Origin: CAVVFX01 sp963747535
GTDB lineage: Bacteria > Acidobacteriota > Terriglobia > Bryobacterales > Bryobacteraceae
Assembly: GCA_963747535.1 (NCBI GenBank)
Contig: CAVVFX010000006.1
Coordinates: 930,001 to 994,000, forward strand
Reading direction: 5' to 3'
DNA length: 64,000 bases
Positions within the stretch are counted from its first letter, which is position 1. Each line of letters opens with the position of its first letter. Below are positions 33,489 to 41,600 of the stretch, piece after piece. Both the position numbers and the translations under genes were made by a program. The notes under the pieces were generated by a model. The model saw nothing but the letters and a program-made list of their open reading frames with translations. It had not been told where the DNA came from and made no database searches.

Positions 33489-36206
33489 ATGACTCCCGAA
33501 CGCTGGCGGCAATTGGAGGAACTGTACGACGCAGTGAGGGACCTGTCTCCTGCGGAACGCAGTGTGCGGCTGAAGGATGCCGACTCGGATCTACGTTCCG
33601 CAGTGGAGGCAATCTTCGCGCAGGAGGGATCGGCGCTGGAGCGCCCGGCCTGGGAGGGCCGTGCGAGTCTTCTCCAGACAGCCACTGTTTTGACGCCCGG
33701 AGCGCAACTGGGGCCATACAAGATCGAACTGCAAATCGGCGCGGGCGGTATGGGAGCAGTCTTCCGGGCCACTGATACTCGCCTGGGCCGAGCCGTCGCG
33801 CTCAAGACCTGCCACGCGGAATTCAGCGAACGGTTCCAGAGAGAAGCTCGCGCCATCGCCTCTCTGAATCACCGGCACATCTGTTCGCTTTACGACGTCG
33901 GACCCAACTATCTGGTGATGGAACTGCTAGACGGCGAAACCATGGCGGCGAAGCTGAAGCGCGGCAAGCTCTCTATCGAACAGACTCTCCTCTTCGGGCA
34001 GGAAATCGCCGACGCCCTGGCCGCGGCTCACGCCAAAGGCATCATACATCGTGACATCAAGCCTGCCAACATCATGCTCACCAGGGCGGGCGTGAAGGTG
34101 CTGGATTTTGGACTGGCCAAATCGTCTCAGGACGGGGACCTCACCGGTTCGAACGTCGTGATGGGCACGCCGGCCTATATGGCGCCCGAACAAAGCGATG
34201 GGCAGGAGTGCGACGCTCGCACGGATATTTACGCGCTTGGGTTGACACTCCATGAGATGGCTACGGGAAGGCGTCCTTTAAAAGGTGAGATGTCGTCCGT
34301 GCAACCACTCCCGGAAAAGCTTGCCCACGTGATCGAGAGGTGTCTGGCACTTGCCCCGGAAGATCGCTGGCAGTCCGCTACGGACGTGAGGAGCGAGCTT
34401 TTGTGGGCAGCGAAACCAATTCAAGCGCCGGAAAAAGCTCACGGCGGCGGCCCGCCTGCCCGCCCGAAGGCTGAAACGCGGCTCCCGTGGAGATGGATCA
34501 TTCTCGTGACAGCTTTAGCATTGGTGGCGGGAATCCTCTGGATGCGTCAGCGCAACGGCGTCGTGCCGGAGAATCCTTTGGCCAACGCGAAATTCACGCG
34601 CCTAACAGACTATGAGGGAACGGAATTGGACGCGGCGATTTCACCGGATGGGAAGTTCGTGGCGTTCTTGTCCGATCGGGACGGGCACTTTGGCGTCTGG
34701 TTGATTCAGGTCGGCGCCGGCAAGGCCATTAGACTCACGCCGGAGTCCGAAGACGAAAGCGCACCGTTACGCAGCCTGGGTTTTTCGTGGGAAGGATCGG
34801 AAATTTGGCTGGCCGGAACGGAGACCCGGAAAGTTCGGATGCTGCCATTGGTCGGCGGCCAGCCTCGTGTGTTCCTGGGAGACAAGGTTGTCGATCCGGA
34901 ATGGTCCCCGGATGGCGCTCGCCTGGCCTATCACACTCTGGACTCGGGCGATCCTATCTTCTTAGCGGATCGGGATGGCTCCAACCCACGCCAAATATTC
35001 AGGGATCGTCCAGACAGGCACAACCACTATCTCTCCTGGGGGGCGAGCGGAGAATGGATATATTTTGTCCACGGAACTCCGGCCACCCAGGAAACGGACC
35101 TGTGGCGGATTCGTCCCTCCGGAGGGAGTCCGGAACGTCTCACTCACCAAAACAGCGAAATGCGCGACCCCACGCGGCTGGGACCAGGAACGATGTTGTA
35201 TGTGGCTCGCGAGAGCGACGGATCTGGGCCGTGGATTTGGGCCCTTGATATTGCCCATAAAACTTCTCGCCGGATCACCTTCGGCCTCGAGAAGTACACC
35301 TCGCTGTCAGCCTCCGCCGACGGTCGACGGCTCGCTGCGACAGTCGCTAACCCCAAGGTAGGCCTGTGGACGGTTCCAATTCTCGACACCCTGGCTGGGG
35401 AGCGCGATGTAAAGCCGTTCGGGTTACCATCCACGAGAGCATTGACACCTCGTATCCGGGGAGGCGCGCTCTATTATCTGTCGTCTAAAGGCGCGGGAGA
35501 CGGCTTGTGGCGTCTTGAGGACGGCAAGACGGTGGAAATCTGGCGGGGGACCGAGGGCGGATTGCTGCTGCCTCCCGCCATCTCTGCGGACGGACGCCGG
35601 GTCGCCATCGTTACTCGCAACGGGGGGAAACGCCGGCTGAGGTTGCTCACCGCGGATGGCGCGGAAGCGAACTCGGTTGCCCCGGAAATCGATGTCGAAG
35701 GCTCAGCCGATTGGTCTCCCGACGGCAAGTGGATCGTTACCGGCGGCAACGATGGAAAGGGTGAGGGATTGTTCAAGATTCCTACCGCTGGCGGCGCACC
35801 CATTCGGCTCACAAACGGGGTAGGGCGCAACCCAGTGTGGTCGCCGGACGGATCGTTGATTGCCTATTCCGGCCCCAACGTATTCACGCTGTCGCCACTT
35901 CTCGCCATACGGCCGGATGGCAGTCCGGTCGAGATGCCGCCGATCAGAACCCACCGCGATGGCGAGCGGATGCGTTTTCTGCCCGACGGGCGGGGCTTGG
36001 TGTACATTGCTGGAGCCGAGGCGACTCCCTGGCAGGATTTCTGGCTTCTTGACCTGAAAACCATGAAGACGCGGCGCCTGACGAAACTAAACAACTCCGC
36101 GGTCACGCGCACCTTCGACGTTACAACGGACGGAAAGCAAATCGTTTTTGACCGGTTGAGCGAGAACTCGGCCGTCGTTTTGATTGATTTAGCAGCACGT
36201 CCCTAA
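33489..36206 (+). CDS. Membrane Ser/Thr protein kinase with C-terminal TolB-like propeller
   Basis: 905 residues. After a helical N-terminal segment (1-70, MTPERWRQLEELYDAV, common in acidobacterial kinases) comes a Hanks-type kinase domain: GAGGMG glycine loop near 84-89, K106 in VALK, HRDIKPAN at 187-194, DFG at 206-208, APE at 232-234. All catalytic residues are present. One membrane helix (about 336-352) leads to an extracytoplasmic PD40/TolB-type beta-propeller, with repeated phrases such as ISPDGKFVAFLSDRDG, WSPDGARLAYHT, WSPDGKWIVTGG and WSPDGSLIAYSG. This architecture is expanded in Solibacter. The propeller probably senses or docks a ligand; targets unknown. Confidence 0.94.
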   Translation: MTPERWRQLEELYDAVRDLSPAERSVRLKDADSDLRSAVEAIFAQEGSALERPAWEGRASLLQTATVLTPGAQLGPYKIELQIGAGGMGAVFRATDTRLGRAVALKTCHAEFSERFQREARAIASLNHRHICSLYDVGPNYLVMELLDGETMAAKLKRGKLSIEQTLLFGQEIADALAAAHAKGIIHRDIKPANIMLTRAGVKVLDFGLAKSSQDGDLTGSNVVMGTPAYMAPEQSDGQECDARTDIYALGLTLHEMATGRRPLKGEMSSVQPLPEKLAHVIERCLALAPEDRWQSATDVRSELLWAAKPIQAPEKAHGGGPPARPKAETRLPWRWIILVTALALVAGILWMRQRNGVVPENPLANAKFTRLTDYEGTELDAAISPDGKFVAFLSDRDGHFGVWLIQVGAGKAIRLTPESEDESAPLRSLGFSWEGSEIWLAGTETRKVRMLPLVGGQPRVFLGDKVVDPEWSPDGARLAYHTLDSGDPIFLADRDGSNPRQIFRDRPDRHNHYLSWGASGEWIYFVHGTPATQETDLWRIRPSGGSPERLTHQNSEMRDPTRLGPGTMLYVARESDGSGPWIWALDIAHKTSRRITFGLEKYTSLSASADGRRLAATVANPKVGLWTVPILDTLAGERDVKPFGLPSTRALTPRIRGGALYYLSSKGAGDGLWRLEDGKTVEIWRGTEGGLLLPPAISADGRRVAIVTRNGGKRRLRLLTADGAEANSVAPEIDVEGSADWSPDGKWIVTGGNDGKGEGLFKIPTAGGAPIRLTNGVGRNPVWSPDGSLIAYSGPNVFTLSPLLAIRPDGSPVEMPPIRTHRDGERMRFLPDGRGLVYIAGAEATPWQDFWLLDLKTMKTRRLTKLNNSAVTRTFDVTTDGKQIVFDRLSENSAVVLIDLAARP

Positions 36207-36324
36207 ATCCCGAAGCATAAGTCGCGCTCGCCGGTTTCAGCAGGCTCGCAGCCTGGCACTTGGTGTCCGTCACCGAAAGCAGGACGAGCGGGCGCGCGGA
36301 AATTGCTGCTGCTCCGCGTGTCTT

Positions 36325-36943
36325 CTACTGGAGTTCGACCGGTTTCCCGTTGATCGATAGGGGATACCGGACTGCAAAAGGTTTCCCGTTCACTTGGCGC
36401 GACAGAATGGTCCGGTGGTCGAGATCGCGCGCGGTTGCCAGTTCCGTTGCGCCGACCCTCGCTTTCACGCTCCAAGCGTGCCCTTCGACATGGCTCTCGA
36501 TGTGCGCCGACTTCACTCGCTCGACGGCCTCGGCGCATTGCTTCTCCGACGTACAGGTTGCAGCGTACGCGAGGATGCCGACCCGGACGTGCTTCTCCGT
36601 AAGTTTCTGCGACTCGCCGCGATAGTGGTACGCGGTGTAACGCAAGGCGTTGTATTTGAGACCTTCCTTTTCGGCCTGCAAAAGTGCTTCGATTGCGGGT
36701 CCATATCCTGAGTGTTGAAGGCCATGCGGAGGAGGCCGGCGGCACGTTTTCCATCCCCATGTAGCATGACTACAGCCATCGCTCCATTGGTGAGATCCCG
36801 CGTAGTGATGGAGACACCCGGTCTTTTGGCTTTGGATTCCAAGCCGGAGAGGGTCTCATCGAGTCCGTTGCGGAGGTAGTCGATGCGAGTGGCGTGGTCG
36901 GGGCAGTAGCAGCCGCCGCAGCCAGGAGAATTACCGGGAGCAT
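36325..36943 (-). pseudogene. Frame-broken secreted protein gene, family unknown
   Basis: Three minus-strand frames join into one plausible protein. From ATG 36943 a signal-like MLPVILLAAAAAT begins; after about 12 codons the sense continues in the next frame (TRIDYLRNGLDETLSGLES, AVVMLHGDGKRAAGLLRMAF); near 36700 it shifts again in the same direction to PAIEALLQAEKEGLKYNAL and runs to the stop at 36325 (YPLSINGKPVELQ). The two parts have coherent composition and neither alone has a good start. It is either a decayed gene or the site of sequencing errors. Length about 200 residues if repaired. No family recognised. Confidence 0.5.
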
Positions 36944-36985
36944 GGCTTTAGGATAACTGGGCGACCGTTTGCTTACGCGTGCGGT

Positions 36986-38848
36986 TCAGTAGGAATCGCT
37001 CAGATCTTTGCCGGGTAGTGTGGCGCGCAGGGCGTTGAGGACGGCGGCAACGTCGATCACTTCTTGCGCGATGGCTCCGGCAACCGGCGGAAGGAGCCCG
37101 ACTGCGGCCATCAGCATTCCAATCAGGCTGAGTGCCATGCCTCCGATAGCGCTCTGCAGCGCGATGATACGCATGCGGCGTCCGATATGGATCAGTTCGT
37201 CGACTTTGCCCAGCGAGGCTTCGAGCACCACCGCGTCGGCGGCTTCGGCGGTAATGTCGCTGTTCTGGCCGAACGCCACGCCTACCGTCGCAGCCTGCAT
37301 CGCGGGTGCATCGTTGATGCCGTCACCGAGAAAGAGAGTGGGGCCGCGCAGCGACTCCTGGCGCACAATTTCAACCTTCTCCTCCGGGCTTTTACCGAAA
37401 AGGATCTCGTCAATGCCGACCTGTGCGGCAAGGTGCCGGACCTCAGCCTCGCGGTCTCCGGAAAGGAGCATGACGCGGTCGACCCGATGGTGCGGGCCCA
37501 GGTGACGGATGAACGAGTGGCTGTCGTGGCGAGGGGAGTCGAGGAAGCGGAGGGTCGCTGAGTACCGGTGGTCAATCAGCAGGATGCATTCCATTCCCGG
37601 CGATATGGGCGGAAGTTCGCCGGCGATTTCCGGGTGTCGTGCGATGACCTGTTTGCGCCCGGTGATCTGTACCGTGGCGTCATCCAGGCGCCCAGTCAGG
37701 CCCTGTCCAGGCCGTTCGCCGATCTGTTCGATCTGGCGGAGGACGATATCCTCATCCTGCGCGGCTTGCAGGATGCTGGCGGCCAGGGGGTGCTTGGAAT
37801 ACTGCTCCAGGCTGGCGGCCATCTGAAGCGCAGCGGGACGATCCATGCCGGGAGCGCACAGCACCTCGGTCAGCGAAGGCTTGCCGTAGGTGAGCGTTCC
37901 GGTTTTATCGAAGATGACGGTGCGGCAGGAATCGATGCGCTCCAGCATGGCCGGATCTTTGATGATGATCGCGCGGCCGGCCGCGACCGAAATGGCGCCG
38001 ATGATGGCGACCGGGATGGCGAGCAGCAAGGGACAAGGCGTCGCGATGACGAGCACGGCAAGGAAGCGCGAGGGATCATGACTCGCGATCCAGGCCGCCG
38101 CCGCTACCGTGAGGGCCAGCACCGTGTACCATGCGCCGAGGCGGTCGGCAATGCGGCGGAAGCGCGGACGATTGGCCTCGGCCTGCTGCATGACTTGCAT
38201 GATTTTGGCGTAGCGCGAGTCCACGGGAAGACTGGTGACGGTGATGGTGACGGCGGACTCTCCATTGACGGCGCCGGAGAGGACCGCGGAGCCGGGGACC
38301 TTGGCGATGTGATACGGCTCACCGGTCAGGTAGGATTCGTCCATGGAGCCGCGGCCTTCCACGATGGTGCCATCGACCGGGCAAATTTCGTGCGGGAAAA
38401 CGACCAGTCGATCGCCGATCTGCACTTCGGGGATTTTGACGGTTTCAATCTGCACCCCGACAATCCGGTGCGCGGTCTCCGGCATGCGTTTGGCAAGCGT
38501 GGCGAGGACGGCTGAGGCGCGGCGGGTGGCGTAGTCTTCTAATGCGGTCCCGCCGGAAAGCATGAGGACCACAATGGAGCCGGCGAGATATTCGCCGAGA
38601 ATAGCGGATACGAGGATAGAGAGTCCGGCGAGCATGTCCGAGCCGAATTCCCGTGCCAGCAACTTGCGCGTGAGGTCGAAGAGGAGCGGTGCGCCACCGA
38701 CTAACAGCACCAGGATGAGAGGGATGTTGTATTGAGTTGCGGCGGCATGGAACGCGAAGCGGGCTATGAGATTGGTGAGGATTCCCAGCGCCGCGAGGAT
38801 CGCGATGTAGGTTTCTTTGGAGAGGCGTTTGTGCTCGGGCGATTCCAT
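36986..38848 (-). CDS. P1B-type heavy-metal translocating ATPase, no N-terminal metal domain
   Basis: 620 residues from the ATG at 38848 (a GTG ten codons earlier is possible). Features in order: membrane helices from about 12; actuator motif LTGEP; membrane motif IAT-P-C-PLLL near residue 270; phosphorylation D314 in DKTGTLT; the P1B-specific His-Pro in YSKHPLA; hinge GDGINDAP. The cytoplasmic N-terminal HMA domain is missing. The permeation motif is TPC followed by Pro, not the CPC of Cu/Zn pumps nor the SPC of the Co group, so the metal cannot be named. No regulator lies beside it. Confident as a metal pump. Confidence 0.9.
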   Translation of the reverse strand: MESPEHKRLSKETYIAILAALGILTNLIARFAFHAAATQYNIPLILVLLVGGAPLLFDLTRKLLAREFGSDMLAGLSILVSAILGEYLAGSIVVLMLSGGTALEDYATRRASAVLATLAKRMPETAHRIVGVQIETVKIPEVQIGDRLVVFPHEICPVDGTIVEGRGSMDESYLTGEPYHIAKVPGSAVLSGAVNGESAVTITVTSLPVDSRYAKIMQVMQQAEANRPRFRRIADRLGAWYTVLALTVAAAAWIASHDPSRFLAVLVIATPCPLLLAIPVAIIGAISVAAGRAIIIKDPAMLERIDSCRTVIFDKTGTLTYGKPSLTEVLCAPGMDRPAALQMAASLEQYSKHPLAASILQAAQDEDIVLRQIEQIGERPGQGLTGRLDDATVQITGRKQVIARHPEIAGELPPISPGMECILLIDHRYSATLRFLDSPRHDSHSFIRHLGPHHRVDRVMLLSGDREAEVRHLAAQVGIDEILFGKSPEEKVEIVRQESLRGPTLFLGDGINDAPAMQAATVGVAFGQNSDITAEAADAVVLEASLGKVDELIHIGRRMRIIALQSAIGGMALSLIGMLMAAVGLLPPVAGAIAQEVIDVAAVLNALRATLPGKDLSDSY

Positions 38849-38947
38849 GCGACGGGCGTATAACATACATAGTGGCACGCGATCAGGCCGTCGCTAGCGA
38901 ACGAGGCTGTCCCAACTCGGCGGAAAGCTGCATAATGAGAATCGATT

Positions 38948-40972
38948 ATGTTCAAGCTTCTCTTTGTAGCGTTCTGGTCCTCAGCTCTTTGGGGCGCGAC
39001 CCTTGGGGTGGATACTTCCGGTGTGCGGCCAGGGCCGATCACAGTGAATCCCACTGCCGGCGCGATCGAAGTTCATTGGAAGGACGAGCGCGCACGTGCC
39101 TGGATCGCTGCGTTTTCATTGACGGCTGCGACTCCGACGATCGCTTCAATCGAAGTGGAAGGCCGGCGCGTGGTGGATCGGGCGCAGCCTTTTTATCGGG
39201 CAGAAGCCGGGAAACGGCGCGGCGGATGGGACGCGTTCTTCGATTTTCCTCCCTCGCATCCCGACGGCACCCGCGCTTTCTTCGCGGAGTTCCATCCCAA
39301 GTCGGTCAGCGTCAGGTCCATCGGCGATCGGATGGAGGTTTCGTTTGACGGGATGCGTCTCGGCATCTTCAGCGGCAGTCTGCGCTACATTTTTTATCCC
39401 GGGAGCCGGCTGATCGAGCAGCAGGCGGCCCTGACGACCAACGAGGCGGACGTCGCGTACTTCTACGACGCCGGTATGCGGATGGCGGCGGACGCCGATG
39501 TGCGGTCCGGTGGCACGATGGAATCGCACATCAGCTATTTCGATACCGAGGGCCGGTTCCAGACGATGGTTCCGATATATGGCTCGGAGCGCCAGCCATT
39601 GAAGGTTCGCTATCGCGCGATTGCGGCGCATTCCGGTGCGGGCGCGGTGAGCGTCTTTCCCGCGCCTCATCAGTACATGATGGCTCGCGACTATACCACC
39701 AACATGGGCTACGTCTGGTACACCTCGTGGCGCGGTTCGGTTTCGCTCGGCATCCGGCAATTGCCCGACGACAACTCGCCATACTATCCATGGATGAATG
39801 CTCCTCCGGGAACCGAACAGCAGATGCGAATGTTCATTTCGCTCGACGATCGCGACGCGCGCCCGGTTCTCGACGACGTGCTTCGCTATACCCACGGAGA
39901 CCATTTTCCAAAGCTGCCGGGCTACGTGACGTTCGCGCCGCACTGGCATGAGGCCTACACGGTGCAAGCCGAGGATAAGGGCGTGGACTGGGAGCCTCCG
40001 TTCAAACGCGCCATGAAGGCCATTGGAATCGATTCCGCCTTGATTTTTGATTTCCACGGGGATGGTCATCCGGGCGATCTGACCGGCGTGCGGCTCAAGG
40101 AACTGTTCGACGCCTATCGTGCCTGCCGGGCGCAGTCGAGTGCGAGTTTTCTGCTGATCCCGGGGGAGGAGGCCAATACATTTCTGGGCGGCCATTGGGG
40201 CCTGGTTTTCCCGCAGCCTACGTACTGGTATATGGATCGAAAGCCTGGCCAACCCTTTCGTGAAAACGACGCGAAATACGGAACGGTGTATCGCGTCGGC
40301 AATCCCAAGGAGCTTTGGGACATGGTACAGGCGGAACATGGACTGGTTTATCAAACGCACCCGCGAACCAAGGGATCGACGGGCTATCCCGACAAGATTT
40401 TCGACACGGAGTATTTCCGCGATCCGCGGTATCTCGGGGTGGGGTGGAAAGCGATGCCTTCGGATCTCTCTTCTCCGCGCCTTGGTGAACGCGCCTTCAA
40501 GACGATTGATGACGTCAACAATCTGGGGTTTAGAAAGCGCTTGCTGGGCGAGGTGGACGTTTTTCAACTGGACACGACGCACGAGTTGTACGGGCACATG
40601 AACATCAATTACGTCCGGCTGCCGGCGCTGCCGTCCTTCGATCATTACAGCCAGTTGCTGGACGCGGTCGCTAAGGGCGATTATTTCATTAGTACGGGCG
40701 AGGTGGTGCTGCCGGCTGTCGATTGGAAGCCTGCCGGAGAGCGCATCGCGGCGCACGTCTCAGCGAGCTACACATTTCCGTTGAGGATGGCGGAGATCGT
40801 GTGGGGCGATGGGTCGCAGACGCAGAGGCAGATTTTTCCGCTCGATACGACGAAGGAGTTCGGGAACGGCAACTTCGACTGGGGTCTCGATGCGCCCGGA
40901 TGGAAATGGGCGCGGCTGGCGGTTTGGGATGTCGCAGGGAACGGGGCGTTTACCAATCCAGTATGGAGATAA
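38948..40972 (+). CDS. Secreted PHP-like metal-dependent hydrolase, unassigned
   Basis: 674 residues with a short signal peptide (cleavage near LWG-AT). The N-terminal half is beta-rich (GSLRYIFYPGSRLIEQQA, YVWYTSWRGSVSLGIRQLP). The C-terminal half has a spread of metal-type residues like CehA/McbA PHP proteins: FHGDGHPGD, LIPGEEANTFLGGHWG, YQTHPRTKGS, DVFQLDTTHE. It ends with a beta domain (ASYTFPLRMAEIVWGDGS). An esterase, carbamoyl hydrolase or phosphoesterase acting in the periplasm is possible. Divergent from the P-type ATPase with about 100 bases between; no functional link is evident. The family call is tentative. Confidence 0.6.
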   Translation: MFKLLFVAFWSSALWGATLGVDTSGVRPGPITVNPTAGAIEVHWKDERARAWIAAFSLTAATPTIASIEVEGRRVVDRAQPFYRAEAGKRRGGWDAFFDFPPSHPDGTRAFFAEFHPKSVSVRSIGDRMEVSFDGMRLGIFSGSLRYIFYPGSRLIEQQAALTTNEADVAYFYDAGMRMAADADVRSGGTMESHISYFDTEGRFQTMVPIYGSERQPLKVRYRAIAAHSGAGAVSVFPAPHQYMMARDYTTNMGYVWYTSWRGSVSLGIRQLPDDNSPYYPWMNAPPGTEQQMRMFISLDDRDARPVLDDVLRYTHGDHFPKLPGYVTFAPHWHEAYTVQAEDKGVDWEPPFKRAMKAIGIDSALIFDFHGDGHPGDLTGVRLKELFDAYRACRAQSSASFLLIPGEEANTFLGGHWGLVFPQPTYWYMDRKPGQPFRENDAKYGTVYRVGNPKELWDMVQAEHGLVYQTHPRTKGSTGYPDKIFDTEYFRDPRYLGVGWKAMPSDLSSPRLGERAFKTIDDVNNLGFRKRLLGEVDVFQLDTTHELYGHMNINYVRLPALPSFDHYSQLLDAVAKGDYFISTGEVVLPAVDWKPAGERIAAHVSASYTFPLRMAEIVWGDGSQTQRQIFPLDTTKEFGNGNFDWGLDAPGWKWARLAVWDVAGNGAFTNPVWR

Positions 40973-41317
40973 CTATCTTCCGAGGACGATATCGATTCCT
41001 GTGAGAAGTAATTCCAGTTTGGCGCGAGGGAGCTTGCCGACGCGCTCCGTGAAGAGGTCTTTGTCCAGAGTCACAATTTGGGAGACGTTGGCGACAGAAT
41101 CATTCGGAAGCCCGGTAAGCCGCGCCGCAAGCGCGACATTTCCTGGCGCACCCGCCCAACGAAGATTGGTGGTCAGAGGCACGCAGACGACAGTCGAGAG
41201 CCGGCTGCGGTTGAGAGCGTCGCCTTGCACAGCGACAACAGGCCGTCGGAACCCCGGTCCTGATCCCACCGGTGCCGGCAGGTCGGCCCACCAGACCTCG
41301 CTTTGCGCAATCACCAT
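40973..41317 (-). CDS. MazF/PemK-type toxin
   Basis: 114 residues. QSEVWWADLPAPVGSGPGFRRPVVAVQ is the conserved N-terminal strand with the catalytic Arg, and VVCVPLTTNL the central one; the C-terminal VSQIVTLDKDLFTERVG is also typical. MazF toxins are ribosome-independent mRNA endonucleases. The start overlaps the end of the antitoxin gene by seven bases. Its stop abuts that of the convergent PHP-like gene. The length is normal, and the toxin looks intact. Confidence 0.9.
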   Translation of the reverse strand: MVIAQSEVWWADLPAPVGSGPGFRRPVVAVQGDALNRSRLSTVVCVPLTTNLRWAGAPGNVALAARLTGLPNDSVANVSQIVTLDKDLFTERVGKLPRAKLELLLTGIDIVLGR

Positions 41318-41547
41318 TCACTTCGCTCAAGAATGCGATGGGCGGCCGAGGCAACGAATTTGTCTTTCGGGCTCCCCAGTTCGGCACAAACTCGACCCAT
41401 GGCCTCGGTTACGTCATCCGGAGCGTGGCGCGCTACGTACTCCGTGAGCGCTTCGGCATACAGTTGGCTCCGCGACTTCCTGGTTCTCCGCGCGAGCCGC
41501 TCAGCGCCTTGAAAGACATCATCCGGTATGGAGACCGCCGTCTTCAT
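41311..41547 (-). CDS. Ribbon-helix-helix antitoxin of the MazF pair
   Basis: 78 residues from the ATG at 41547. MKTAVSIPDDVFQGAERLARRTRKSRSQ is an RHH DNA-binding N-terminus; the C-terminal half is the toxin-binding tail. The frame opens at 41604, but TATACT at 41554-41559 on the minus strand lies six bases before this ATG. Transcription would then start at or next to the A of the ATG, giving a leaderless message; there is no ribosome binding site. Antitoxin before toxin, overlapping, is the standard order. Confidence 0.88.
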   Translation of the reverse strand: MKTAVSIPDDVFQGAERLARRTRKSRSQLYAEALTEYVARHAPDDVTEAMGRVCAELGSPKDKFVASAAHRILERSEW

Positions 41548-41600
41548 ACCATCAGTATAACCGCAGTAAGCCGGTTTGAGCCCCGGATCCGTTGGCGGCT

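Noticed and set aside
32996..33856. Long N-terminal extension of rsmI
   Set aside because: The frame is open but has no family match, odd composition and overlaps the start of the kinase gene; the canonical start is at 32995.
36203..36760. 185-codon minus-strand frame
   Set aside because: Arg-rich with no features; it is an alternate frame of the broken gene at 36325-36943.
39146..40756. 536-codon minus-strand frame opposite the PHP-like gene
   Set aside because: Arg/His-rich, no domain, and the plus-strand protein has signal peptide and consistent motifs; a GC-rich shadow.
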